Assembly (NCBI GenBank): GCA_945947715.1
Contig: CAMEYZ010000022.1
Location: 1 to 15,587 of the forward strand
Source of the DNA: an uncultured Clostridia bacterium
Lineage (GTDB): Bacteria; Bacillota; Clostridia; Oscillospirales; Ruminococcaceae
Length of the DNA stretch: 15,587 bases
Direction of reading: 5' to 3'
A model generated the notes under the pieces. The model did no database searches and had not been told where the DNA came from. It saw only the letters and a program-made list of their open reading frames with translations. This document shows, piece after piece, positions 5,662 through 13,891 of this stretch; position 1 is the stretch's first letter, and every line of letters begins with the position of its first letter. The position numbers were made by a program, and so were the translations under genes.

Positions 5662-8442
5662 TTATTCTTCTGTTGCTTCTGCTGTTGTCTGAACAGTCTG
5701 GACCGCTGCTTTGCGCTTGTTTTCGTAAATGCCGATAAGCACTATCGCAGCTGCACCTAAGAAGGTCACTATCAGTCCCACTTTAAGTCCAGGCGGGAAG
5801 TATTTCATCTCTATCGTATGAGTGCCTGCTGTTATCGGAACACCTATGAGCGCATCGTACAGCTCGGTTATCTCCGTTTCTACCCCGTCAACATATACTG
5901 TCCAGCCCGGCTCGTTGGATATGGACGTGAACATTATACCGTCCTTGTCAGCGGTGATAGTTCCCTTGATGTGGTCCTCCCTGAAGGACTCTATCTCCAG
6001 CGGGTGCTGCTTTAACGTTTCAATGGCAGAGGCGAACTTTTCCTCGTCCAGATATACGAACTCCTCGTCCTGGAAAAGTACCTCGTTCTTGTCGTTGGCA
6101 ATGGTGGTGATAAGGGATATCTGCTCGCCCTCTTCAAATCTGCCCAGAGCAAGGATACTCATATTTCCGCCTTCAAAGTAGTATTCAAGAAATTCCTTGT
6201 TGAGCCAGAGGTTTACTCTCCGCTCGTACTTGGAGGGCATGTACATATAGAGCATATTGTTGTTGGGAGCGGTGATGAAAAATTCTGCCTGGCTGTTCTC
6301 GCCCTCAACTACGGTGGTGTATCTTGCATGGCTGCCGTATACGCCTGCTTTGGCGTTTTCCGTCTTTATCTCGTCGATGTTTATTCTGTAGAAGAATTCC
6401 TGCTCCTCGTTTGACAGCATCGAGGACAGCAGCTTGTTCTGATTGTCAAAGGGATATTCTGTGCCCGAAAAATGACAGCTTGCTGCGGCATTATCCACCA
6501 TGAACGCTATCGGCAGCGCATAGGGATTTTCATAAACGCATATCTCGTTGCTTTCGTTGGATTTTGTCAGTACCAGATCGTCATAATGCTTCGATTCGGG
6601 GATATCGGGAGTAATTGTGTTACCGTCCTCGTCCTTTTTGATCTCCGCCCGCTCCATTACGTACTTTACGCCGAATATGGCATCGGTCACATAGGTGGCT
6701 CCACGGTATTTTATATAGTGTCCGCCATAGGAGAAGCCCAGCCTGCGCAGGAACTGGATAGAGCTTGCATTCAGCGTGGAGCTGGAATGGGACAGACCAT
6801 AGCTGTTCAGCGCAAGGGAATCGTTCACGGTGCGGTGATAGTCGCTTTCTATGCGGTACACGCCGTTGTCCTCTTCATAAAGGGACTGCACCGTTTCCCG
6901 TCCCAGCGAGATATAGCTGTTATAGCCCGAGTGCTTTGAATAGTTCACGTCCTCGTCGATAGCAAACAGATTGTACAGCGTTGATGCGAACAGCTCCGCT
7001 GAAACAAATATCGCCAGTGCGGCGGTTATCCCCGGAGTGAGAGCTTTTCTGTTGCGGTAGCAGTACAGTATCAGGCAGTAGATGGCTGTGAATACCACGC
7101 TGTACCATATGGCGGTGATGATGCCTGCGCTTTCATAGTCCTGCTTGTCGATATAGAAAATGTACACGATAAGCCCCGCCATAACGCCGCCTATCTCCTT
7201 GAGGGTTATGCCTTCAATGTTTTCGAAGGCCTCCGCTGCGGCTATGAGCATCACAAAGGAGAAGGTGAAGGAATAGCGGTAGGGCAGCCAGTTGGGTACC
7301 TGGAAGCCATGCCATGCGATGTCGATATTTGAGATGTACATGGAGAGTATCACCGACAACAGCAATAGCCCTGTGCCAATCTTGTTTTTCAGCTTTATCC
7401 TGTCGTTCATGAAGTAAAGCGGCAGGAGTATCAGCGTGATGACTCCGCAGTAAACGGCAGGAGAGCCCTCGTTGCGGCAGGTATCGTACATATTCGGCAG
7501 CAGGCTCTTGAAAAAGTCAATGAAATCGAACTGGGTCTTCCATTCAAAGGTGGGATTTGTGAAGTCCAGCTTGCCCAGCTGCAGCGAATGATACAGCGGC
7601 AGCAGCACCCACGCGGCACAGGCTGCGGATAATATCCCGCCCAGCGCGAATTTCAGTCCGGATATGATAAAGCTCTTGAAATGTATCCCCTTTTCGTTTG
7701 CGGAAAAGTAATAGTACAGGAAGTACAGCACTGAGAAAAATGCTATCATCCAGCCGATGTAGAAATTCGCCATGAACATCAGCGACAGCGGAATGATGAA
7801 ATACAGCATTTTGTTTTCGTTGATTATTTTCTCTATCCCTCGTGCGATAAGGGGCAGGTATATCAGTCCGTCCAGCCACATGGGATTCATCAGCTGCACT
7901 ATCATATATGCCATGAGCGCGTACATCACCGAGAAAAGCAGCGCTGTTTTCGGCTGAGCCTTCCTCGACTTTTGCAGGTAGAAGCAGAAGGTTATCCCCG
8001 CTGTGCCTACCTTGCACAGCTGCATTATCAGCACCGATTCGGTGATTATGCTTCTCGGCAGAAGCATAACTATCATTATGAAGGGGCTGGCCAGATAATA
8101 GGCAAAGATGCCCATGAATTCACCGGTGAGATTTCTGCTCCATGAGATGAAGGGGCTTGCGTCTCCTCGGAGGATATCACGCAGATGCTCGTAATAGTAC
8201 ACATACTGTCCGTTAAGGTCCAGCACCAGCACAGATTCGTCGCCGAAGGGATATATTCCGAAGCAGAAATACGCTATAAGAAGCAGTATTGCAGGGACAA
8301 AAAACGCAAGCAGGTATATCCTGCGGGCCTTGAAAAATTCAAATATTTTCCTGAGTGCAGCTCCGCCGTTCTTTTTCTTCATACGAGCCGGAGCGCTCTG
8401 CGGAGTGTTTCCGGAAATGCTTTCCGTAGAGTTTTCTGACAT
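5662..8442 (-). CDS. YfhO-family polytopic membrane protein (probable GT-C glycosyltransferase), 926 aa
   Basis: The N-terminal half is a series of hydrophobic segments (about a dozen, starting at residues 42-62), and a final membrane segment lies near residues 890-910. The first extracellular loop has PFGDESVLVLDLNGQYVYYY (residues 65-84), matching the YfhO pattern in which an acidic DL-x-x-QY motif follows the first membrane helix; D75 is the candidate GT-C catalytic acid. SWSRNLTGEF and FAYYLASPF are also family-typical. Residues about 490-880 form a large soluble, presumably extracellular region. In Bacillus and Listeria, YfhO-type proteins transfer sugars onto lipoteichoic or wall teichoic acid; the substrate here is unknown. 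The ATG follows AAAGGAT with a 12-nt spacing, and the gene begins 17 nt after the SNF2 stop, so it is cotranscribed with the ATPase. No flippase or undecaprenyl-sugar transferase partner is visible in the window. Confidence 0.9.
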   Translation of the reverse strand: MSENSTESISGNTPQSAPARMKKKNGGAALRKIFEFFKARRIYLLAFFVPAILLLIAYFCFGIYPFGDESVLVLDLNGQYVYYYEHLRDILRGDASPFISWSRNLTGEFMGIFAYYLASPFIMIVMLLPRSIITESVLIMQLCKVGTAGITFCFYLQKSRKAQPKTALLFSVMYALMAYMIVQLMNPMWLDGLIYLPLIARGIEKIINENKMLYFIIPLSLMFMANFYIGWMIAFFSVLYFLYYYFSANEKGIHFKSFIISGLKFALGGILSAACAAWVLLPLYHSLQLGKLDFTNPTFEWKTQFDFIDFFKSLLPNMYDTCRNEGSPAVYCGVITLILLPLYFMNDRIKLKNKIGTGLLLLSVILSMYISNIDIAWHGFQVPNWLPYRYSFTFSFVMLIAAAEAFENIEGITLKEIGGVMAGLIVYIFYIDKQDYESAGIITAIWYSVVFTAIYCLILYCYRNRKALTPGITAALAIFVSAELFASTLYNLFAIDEDVNYSKHSGYNSYISLGRETVQSLYEEDNGVYRIESDYHRTVNDSLALNSYGLSHSSSTLNASSIQFLRRLGFSYGGHYIKYRGATYVTDAIFGVKYVMERAEIKKDEDGNTITPDIPESKHYDDLVLTKSNESNEICVYENPYALPIAFMVDNAAASCHFSGTEYPFDNQNKLLSSMLSNEEQEFFYRINIDEIKTENAKAGVYGSHARYTTVVEGENSQAEFFITAPNNNMLYMYMPSKYERRVNLWLNKEFLEYYFEGGNMSILALGRFEEGEQISLITTIANDKNEVLFQDEEFVYLDEEKFASAIETLKQHPLEIESFREDHIKGTITADKDGIMFTSISNEPGWTVYVDGVETEITELYDALIGVPITAGTHTIEMKYFPPGLKVGLIVTFLGAAAIVLIGIYENKRKAAVQTVQTTAEATEE

Positions 8443-8459
8443 TTTATTGTATCATCCTT

Positions 8460-11400
8460 TCATTCAAGTATGCTCATTATATCGGCGATGCTCATCTGCA
8501 TTATGCTTCCGTCGCCGTTTACTGCCATTTCTGCAAGCTCACGCTTGTTTTCCTGAAGCAGACGTATCTTTTCTTCAATGGTGTTTTTCGCTATCAGCTT
8601 GTAGACGGTCACGCTGTTTTTCTGACCTATTCTGTAGGCGCGGTCGGTGGCCTGATTCTCGGCGGATACGTTCCACCAGGGGTCATAGTGTATCACTATA
8701 TCTGCTCCTGTGAGGTTAAGTCCTGTTCCGCCTGCTTTCAGCGAAATGAGGAAAACCTGCGTACTATCGGCGTTGAAGCTGTTTACCAGCCGCAGACGTT
8801 CCTCCGCCTTGGTGGAGCCGGTCAGCTTATAGCTGGAGATATGCTCTGCCTTAAGACGGCGTTCAATCTTGTCCAGCATGGTGGTGAACTGGGAGAACAG
8901 CAGCACCTTATGTCCTGCCTCGGTGCAGCTTGCTATCAGCTCCATGCAGGATTCCAGCTTTGCGCTGCCGGAGGTGTAATTCTCGTACACCAGCGACGGG
9001 TCACAGCATATCTGCCGCAGTCTCGTCAGCATGGCGAGTATCTCTATTTTGCCTTCGTTGGGATTTGCCGCGGCGAATTTCTCCCGCAGCTTCTTTTTCA
9101 TGGAGAGCACATTCGCAGCGTAAAGCTTCTGCTGTTCCTCGGTCATCTCCTCGGCGAGGATAGTCTCCGTTTTTTCGGGAAGCTCCGTAAGCACGTCCTT
9201 TTTCATTCGACGCAGTATAAAGGGCGAGGTCAGTCGGGACAGCTCCTGAGCTGCCTTGCTGTCGGTATACTTTACTATCGGCGTTTCAAAGGCCTTCTTG
9301 AAATGAGTGTACCCGAAAAGATACTCGGGCATGATATAATCGAAGATGCTCCACAGCTCTGCAAGGGAGTTTTCCACAGGGGTGCCTGTAAGAGCAAATC
9401 TCACTCGGCTATTTATCCCCTTGACCGCCTTTGCAGCCTGGGTGGTGTGGTTTTTGATGAACTGTGCTTCGTCGGCGAACATGAAGTCGAAGGAAATGTC
9501 CTCATACTCTGCGATGTCACGGGTCAGCATGGTATAGGAGGTGACAAGAACGTCGCTGTCCTCATGGCTGCGTATTATCTCACTGCGCGTAGATGCGCTG
9601 CCCGATATCACCGAGACCTTCAGCGACGGAGCAAAACGCTCCAGCTCGCTCTTCCAGTTGAGGGTCAGCGAGGACGGACAGACTACCAGACTTAAAATGT
9701 GTCTGTCGGAGTTTTCCTTCGCAGACAGCATCAGCGCGATAGACTGTATGGTCTTACCCAGGCCCATATCGTCTGCAAGTATGCCGCCGAAGCCGTAATC
9801 TGCAATGGTCCTCAGCCAGCTAAAGCCGTACTCCTGATAGGGCCGCATGCTGCCGCAGAGCCCCTTTGGCACAGGATAATCCGAGGACGCCGACTCCGCA
9901 AAATCACGGACCGCCTTTTTGAAGTCCTCGCTGCGGCGGATACGCATGCCGTTGATGTTGTCCTGCAGGCTGTCAAGGTAGAGCATGCGGTATTTCGGTA
10001 TTGAGATGTTGCTTTTCAGGAATGCCTTGTCGGGAAGAGCAAGACTGTCTGCCAGTCCTGCAAATTCCTCGATGCCCTCATCGTTAAGGTCCACAAAGGA
10101 ACCGTCCTTAAGACGATGATATTTCTGTCCCCTGCGATAAGAGCCCAGCATGGCCACAAGCTCATTTATATTGTAGCCCTCCACGTCGATTGTAAGTGTG
10201 AGCAGGCCTTCATTCTGCGGAGTTATCCCCACTGACGGGTGAACGGGCGGACGGACTGTCATCGCCTTGAAGCGCTCGCTGGCGTACAGCTCCATTCTTT
10301 TAGTCAGGTAGGCTATCCCCTCGGAGCACAGACGATAGATATTATCCTCCCCCGACACCTTCAGAGGATGTACCGGGTCGTTTTCGTTCATCTCAAAATA
10401 TCTGAGCACGGCTCTTTCAGCCGCATATTCGGCGCGTCTGTCCGATACGGGACTGCTTTGTCCGAAGGCTGAAAAGGTCTTATCTCCGTAGGTGTACTCC
10501 AGCTTGGCATAGACCGTGTCCCGGTCGGGCAGGTCCAGGTACAGCCGAATCTCCGCTTCGGGTGGGATAATGTCCTCTAAAAGCTCAGCGCCTTCGATAA
10601 ACACGTACTTTTTCAGCGGGACTACTACCGATGAGTAAAAGGCTGCCATATCGGGCGGTGCTATCATAAGTCGTCCTTCCTTGGATATCTCGTCGTACAG
10701 GTCGTGCACCGCTGCCGAGAAATCGTCGGGACATATAAAAAGTATATGGCGATATTCATCATGGAAAAACAGTCGGGAGCGGCTGCCCAGCATGGTAAAG
10801 CTGTTCATGCAGGTCAGGAGAAAGCTGCCCTCCTCCTTTTCAAAGCGCAGGGTTATATCGGGGCTGCGGCGATATATCCGGCACATTTCCCCGTTTACGG
10901 CTATCTCGCCCTTTGTGTAGACCGAGAAGAGCTTATCTGCCCAGACTCCCTCCAGCTCGTACTCCTTTGAAGAATAGGAGCTATAGTAATTCTTCCGCTG
11001 ATTTGCCGCGGAGAGCATGGTGATGAAATCCAGCAGTGCGCGGCTCTGCTCGTCGAGAGCGGCGGGAGTGTGGCGGAAGGAAAGCTCCTTGCCATAGCTA
11101 TGATATGCGCCGGTATTGAAATTTCTGATAAGCTCGGTGATGCTTTTGACCACGTAGGTCTTGTCCCTGCCTATCCTCAGAGAGAGCATCAGCTTATAGG
11201 CTGTGGAGAGCTGGGGCTCTATGTGGATATCGCCGCTGCACTCGCTGTCGGAGTATTCCGATTCTGCCATGAAGTTATAGCTGCTGATGAGCCGCGATAC
11301 GCCCGGAGAGCTGTGAGCGGCAGTTTTATATTTTCCGACACCCTCGGAATATTCCAGCATGGCCGCGCAGACGTGGCGGCAGTAGCCGAATTTATCGCAG

Positions 11401-11633
11401 TGGGCAGGGCAGGAGCATACCGCTGATATGACGGTCTCGGTGTCGCGGTTTATGGTGAAGGAGCAGCTGCGGCGGCTGTTTCCGTCAGCGACCTGAGCGC
11501 AGACCTGTACAGCGTTGTTTTGCAGAGAAAATACTCCTGTGATCTCCGCACAGCCAGAGTTATAGTCCTCCAGCCCCGCAAAATATGTGTCGCTGCTCCA
11601 TGCGAAGGAGCGTATTTTATTTCTGTCGGGCAT
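8460..11633 (-). CDS. SNF2-family DNA-dependent ATPase with SWIM zinc finger, 1057 aa
   Basis: This is a bacterial SWI2/SNF2 ATPase, expected to translocate on double-stranded DNA and remodel protein-DNA complexes rather than unwind strands. A SWIM zinc finger is at the N-terminus (C73-x-C75-x9-C85-x-H87). The middle region (about 200-580) fits the helicase-associated domain of Gram-positive SNF2 proteins (SNF2_assoc type). The ATPase core follows: GLGKT at 624-628 (Walker A, K627), VVCPSSLTLNWKSEL (motif Ia region), DEAQ at 721-724 (Walker B), LTGTPVENS (motif III), ILRRMKKDVLTELP, then lobe 2 with LLFSQFTTML, LKAGGTGLNLTGAD (motif V) and QATDRAYRIGQ from Q994 (motif VI). DEAQ instead of DEAH is common in bacterial members. 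The ATG follows AGAGGTG by 9 nt. It heads a two-gene unit from the promoter at 11696-11724. The protein appears intact. Confidence 0.95.
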   Translation of the reverse strand: MPDRNKIRSFAWSSDTYFAGLEDYNSGCAEITGVFSLQNNAVQVCAQVADGNSRRSCSFTINRDTETVISAVCSCPAHCDKFGYCRHVCAAMLEYSEGVGKYKTAAHSSPGVSRLISSYNFMAESEYSDSECSGDIHIEPQLSTAYKLMLSLRIGRDKTYVVKSITELIRNFNTGAYHSYGKELSFRHTPAALDEQSRALLDFITMLSAANQRKNYYSSYSSKEYELEGVWADKLFSVYTKGEIAVNGEMCRIYRRSPDITLRFEKEEGSFLLTCMNSFTMLGSRSRLFFHDEYRHILFICPDDFSAAVHDLYDEISKEGRLMIAPPDMAAFYSSVVVPLKKYVFIEGAELLEDIIPPEAEIRLYLDLPDRDTVYAKLEYTYGDKTFSAFGQSSPVSDRRAEYAAERAVLRYFEMNENDPVHPLKVSGEDNIYRLCSEGIAYLTKRMELYASERFKAMTVRPPVHPSVGITPQNEGLLTLTIDVEGYNINELVAMLGSYRRGQKYHRLKDGSFVDLNDEGIEEFAGLADSLALPDKAFLKSNISIPKYRMLYLDSLQDNINGMRIRRSEDFKKAVRDFAESASSDYPVPKGLCGSMRPYQEYGFSWLRTIADYGFGGILADDMGLGKTIQSIALMLSAKENSDRHILSLVVCPSSLTLNWKSELERFAPSLKVSVISGSASTRSEIIRSHEDSDVLVTSYTMLTRDIAEYEDISFDFMFADEAQFIKNHTTQAAKAVKGINSRVRFALTGTPVENSLAELWSIFDYIMPEYLFGYTHFKKAFETPIVKYTDSKAAQELSRLTSPFILRRMKKDVLTELPEKTETILAEEMTEEQQKLYAANVLSMKKKLREKFAAANPNEGKIEILAMLTRLRQICCDPSLVYENYTSGSAKLESCMELIASCTEAGHKVLLFSQFTTMLDKIERRLKAEHISSYKLTGSTKAEERLRLVNSFNADSTQVFLISLKAGGTGLNLTGADIVIHYDPWWNVSAENQATDRAYRIGQKNSVTVYKLIAKNTIEEKIRLLQENKRELAEMAVNGDGSIMQMSIADIMSILE

Positions 11634-11695
11634 CGGAGATCACACCTCTTTTCTATTTGGTATCAATTATCGTAATAGTTTCAGACGTACACTAT

Positions 11696-11724
11696 ATTAT
11701 ACCACATGTAAGAAAAAGTTTCAA
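11696..11724 (-). promoter_or_regulatory. Sigma-A type promoter for the SNF2-yfhO unit
   Basis: On the minus strand, TTGAAA (11724-11719), a 17-bp spacer and a perfect TATAAT (11701-11696) predict a start near 11689 and a 55-nt leader. T runs at 11729-11733, 11738-11742 and 11754-11758 are A-tracts on the minus strand directly upstream of the -35 box, resembling an UP element. Confidence 0.85.
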
Positions 11725-11805
11725 TATCTTTTTCGAATTTTTGCGGATTTGTAATTTTTCGGGGCGGTGTTATGTAATATTTTGTAATTATTTTAGGGTG
11801 TTGTG

Positions 11806-11887
11806 AAAAATAGATAAAAACTGATAGAAAAATAGCGAAAAAATCTACGCGTAAAATGGAGAAAAAATTTTCAAAACACTTGAAAAA
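11806..11887. promoter_or_regulatory. Phased A-tracts upstream of the S10 promoter
   Basis: Eight runs of 4-6 As are centred near 11808, 11818, 11830, 11840, 11854, 11864, 11874 and 11885; most centres are 10-12 bp apart, with one gap of 14. This near-helical spacing implies intrinsic curvature, and the last tracts reach the -35 box, as expected of an UP element that stimulates strong ribosomal promoters. The periodicity is directly visible; the activity is inferred. Confidence 0.6.
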
Positions 11888-11908
11888 CACGGATTCGTAT
11901 GCTATAAT
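11880..11908 (+). promoter_or_regulatory. Sigma-A type promoter for the S10 operon
   Basis: TTGAAA (11880-11885), a 17-bp spacer and a perfect TATAAT (11903-11908) predict transcription from about 11915. This gives an unusually long leader of about 310 nt ahead of rpsJ. It diverges from the SNF2 promoter about 170 bp away. Confidence 0.9.
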
Positions 11909-11914
11909 AACTAT

Positions 11915-12224
11915 TGCGTGACTGCAACAGATATGCGATGAAGCGGGAGGTGGCTGCCGGTACGGCAGGGAATTTCCGCAGAGTATGTCCGATTTTAAAC
12001 CGGGCGGCTGTAATATTGAACACGGTATGTGCTTAAACCATGCGCTTTTTGCGTACAGGTAAGTTATTGTGCTTTTTAGTTTGGCGCTATGTGTGTTTAC
12101 GGCCCGAAAACCGCTCTCGGTTGTCGGGTTTTAAAAATATTTTGTATGAAACACACGGCAGCGTGTAAATGATATATTACATTTCGTCCCCCAACAAACA
12201 ATATTTTTTCAGGAGGCGATTTAA
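11915..12224 (+). promoter_or_regulatory. Structured 5' leader of the S10 operon (candidate cis-regulatory RNA)
   Basis: This non-coding stretch holds several hairpins. First, CTGCCG/CGGCAG (11954-11959 with 11963-11968) sits inside an outer GCGGGA/TTCCGC helix (11943-11948 with 11974-11979). Second, GTCCG/CGGGC pairs 11987-11991 with 12001-12005. Third, a TGCGC/GCGTA stem (12041-12045 with 12051-12055) is flanked by ACC/GGT. Fourth is a terminator-like hairpin (separate entry), enclosed by GTGTGTTT (12091-12098) pairing with AAACACAC (12149-12156). Fifth, an alternative ACACG/CGTGT hairpin (12153-12166) shares bases with that closing helix. In enterobacteria the S10 leader is bound by L4; whether L4 or another protein acts here is unknown. 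I did not recognise a named RNA family. Confidence 0.6.
12103..12132 (+). terminator. Terminator-like hairpin (possible attenuator) in the rpsJ leader
   Basis: CCCGAAAACCG pairs with CGGTTGTCGGG (ten pairs and one A-G mismatch) around a CTCT loop, followed by TTTT and then an A/T-rich stretch. The U run is short, so it may pause or partly terminate rather than stop transcription. It lies about 90 nt ahead of rpsJ, where it cannot end an upstream plus-strand gene, which supports an attenuation role. Confidence 0.6.
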
Positions 12225-12539
12225 GTGGCAGTCAATGAGAAACTCAGAATCAGAATCAAGGGCTACGACCACGCTGTAGTTGACGCAGCAGCGGCTAAGA
12301 TCGTTGAGGCGGCTAAGCGCAGCGGCGCACAGGTATCCGGTCCTATTCCTCTTCCTACCGAAAAGGAGATTGTGACTATCCTTCGCTCTGTACACAAGGA
12401 CAAGGACAGCCGTGAGCAGTTCGAGCAGAGAACTCACAAAAGACTTATCGACGTGCTCAGACCCACAGCCAAGACTACCGAGGCTCTTCAGGCTCTTGAA
12501 CTTCCCGCAGGCGTTGAGATCGTAATGGAAATCAAGTAA
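12225..12539 (+). CDS. rpsJ: 30S ribosomal protein S10 (uS10)
   Basis: S10 is a 30S head protein and, as NusE, also part of transcription antitermination complexes with NusB and NusG. The 104-aa product has normal length, with the typical LRIRIKGYDH opening, the SGPIPLPT loop and the EQRTHKRLIDV segment. The start is GTG, with AGGAGG at 12211-12216 and 8-nt spacing. It is the first gene of the operon, placed after a long structured leader, so leader control would act on every gene that follows. A pairing between 12185-12191 and 12212-12218 could mask its SD. Confidence 0.98.
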   Translation: MAVNEKLRIRIKGYDHAVVDAAAAKIVEAAKRSGAQVSGPIPLPTEKEIVTILRSVHKDKDSREQFEQRTHKRLIDVLRPTAKTTEALQALELPAGVEIVMEIK

Positions 12540-12569
12540 TTTCCGAAAGATATCAAGGCTTACGGTCAT

Positions 12570-12586
12570 GTTGAGTATTTCTCAAC
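12570..12586 (+). other. Hairpin in rpsJ-rplC spacer
   Basis: GTTGAG and CTCAAC form a perfect 6-bp stem with a TATTT loop in the 71-nt gap. It ends about 9 nt before the rplC SD and has no T run, so it is not an intrinsic terminator. Confidence 0.45.
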
Positions 12587-12610
12587 CAATAACCAAAGGA
12601 GGAAAAAACT

Positions 12611-13246
12611 ATGACAAAGGCAATCATCGGTAAAAAGATCGGCATGACGCAGATTTTCGATGAAGCGGGCAAAATGATCCCCGTAACCGTTGTTGAAGCA
12701 GGTCCCTGCGTTGTCGTTCAGAAGAAAACTGTTGAGAACGACGGCTACAGCGCAGTTCAGTTCGGCTTCGGCGACATCCGCGAAAAGCTGGTAAACAAGC
12801 CTATGGAGGGCCACTTCAAGAAGGCTGACGTTCCCGCTAAGAGAACTCTTAAGGAGTTCAGACTTGAGAACGCAGATACTCTTAATGTTGGCGACGTTCT
12901 TAAGGCAGATACCTTCGAGGTGGGCGACATCGTTGATGTTTGCGGTACCTCAAAGGGTAAGGGCTATCAGGGTACCATCAAGAAGGACAATCAGCACAGA
13001 CTGAAGGAAACTCACGGTACTGGCCCTGTTCACAGACATGCAGGTTCTATGGGCGCATGCTCCTCACCTTCCCGTATCTTCAAGGGTAAGAAGCTCCCTG
13101 GTCACATGGGCGCTGAGAGAGTTACCGTTCAGAATCTCGAAATCGTAAAGATTGACGCAGAGAACAACCTTATCGCTGTTAAGGGCGCTATTCCTGGCCC
13201 TAACAACGGCATCGTTACTATCGTTGACTGCGTCAAGAAGGCTTAA
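12611..13246 (+). CDS. rplC: 50S ribosomal protein L3 (uL3)
   Basis: L3 is an early-assembling 23S rRNA binder whose long loop reaches towards the peptidyl transferase centre. The 211-aa product shows the family hallmarks: the GKKIGMTQIF start, VCGTSKGKGYQGTIKK around residue 110-125, and the loop GSMGACSSPSRIFKGKKLPGHMG. The glutamine that is methylated in E. coli L3 is absent from this loop, as is usual in Firmicutes. The ATG follows AAAGGAGG (12595-12602) by 8 nt. It is 71 nt after rpsJ and 18 nt before rplD. Confidence 0.98.
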   Translation: MTKAIIGKKIGMTQIFDEAGKMIPVTVVEAGPCVVVQKKTVENDGYSAVQFGFGDIREKLVNKPMEGHFKKADVPAKRTLKEFRLENADTLNVGDVLKADTFEVGDIVDVCGTSKGKGYQGTIKKDNQHRLKETHGTGPVHRHAGSMGACSSPSRIFKGKKLPGHMGAERVTVQNLEIVKIDAENNLIAVKGAIPGPNNGIVTIVDCVKKA

Positions 13247-13264
13247 TGGAAGGAGGAAGCGGAT

Positions 13265-13891
13265 ATGCCTAACATGAAGGTTCTTGATATGACAGGTAAA
13301 GAGGTTTCCGACATTGAGCTGTCAGACGCTGTTTTCGGAATTGAGCCCAACAAGTATGCAATGCATACTATGGTTGTAAGCTATCTCGCAGCTCAGAGAC
13401 AGGGTACTCAGTCCACTCTTACCAGAACAGAGGTAAGCGGCGGCGGTAAAAAGCCCTGGAGACAGAAGGGTACAGGTCATGCACGTCAGGGCTCTATCAG
13501 AGCTCCTCAGTGGGTACACGGCGGAATCGCTCTCGGACCTAAGCCCAGAAAGTACGCTTTCAGCGTAAACAAGAAGGTCAAGAGACTTGCTATGAAGTCT
13601 GCACTTTCTTCTAAGGTTCTCGACAGCGAGCTTATCGTTGTTGATTCTATCGCTATGAGCGAGTACAAGACCAAGACTATGGTAGAAATGCTTAAGGCTA
13701 TCGGTGCAGCTGATAAGAAGGCTCTCATCGTTATGCCTGAGGTTGATGCTAAGGTGATCAAGAGCGCTGCTAACATCCCCGGTGTAAAGACCGCTCTTGT
13801 TAATACTATCAACGTATACGACATTCTTAACTGCGACAAGCTCATCGTTGCTAAGGACGCAGTTTCCAAGATCGAGGAGGTGTACGCATAA
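13265..13891 (+). CDS. rplD: 50S ribosomal protein L4 (uL4)
   Basis: L4 binds 23S rRNA domain I, and its extended loop lines the exit tunnel at the constriction. The 208-aa product contains the diagnostic loop TEVSGGGKKPWRQKGTGHAR followed by QGSIRAPQWVHGG and GPKPR. The first ATG (13265) is chosen because AGGAGG at 13251-13256 is 8 nt upstream. Its stop codon overlaps the rplW start (TAATG), indicating translational coupling. In gamma-proteobacteria L4 represses its own operon by binding the S10 leader, which makes it the first candidate ligand for the structured leader here, by analogy only. Confidence 0.98.
   Translation: MPNMKVLDMTGKEVSDIELSDAVFGIEPNKYAMHTMVVSYLAAQRQGTQSTLTRTEVSGGGKKPWRQKGTGHARQGSIRAPQWVHGGIALGPKPRKYAFSVNKKVKRLAMKSALSSKVLDSELIVVDSIAMSEYKTKTMVEMLKAIGAADKKALIVMPEVDAKVIKSAANIPGVKTALVNTINVYDILNCDKLIVAKDAVSKIEEVYA

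Noticed and set aside
8688..9695. 335-codon open frame on the plus strand
   Set aside because: It lies fully antisense to the conserved SNF2 ATPase core, shows no recognisable motif, and looks like a codon-bias shadow.
11954..12005. Leader hairpins as a known metabolite riboswitch
   Set aside because: No conserved core of a riboswitch class I know was recognised; the position before rpsJ fits a ribosomal protein leader better.
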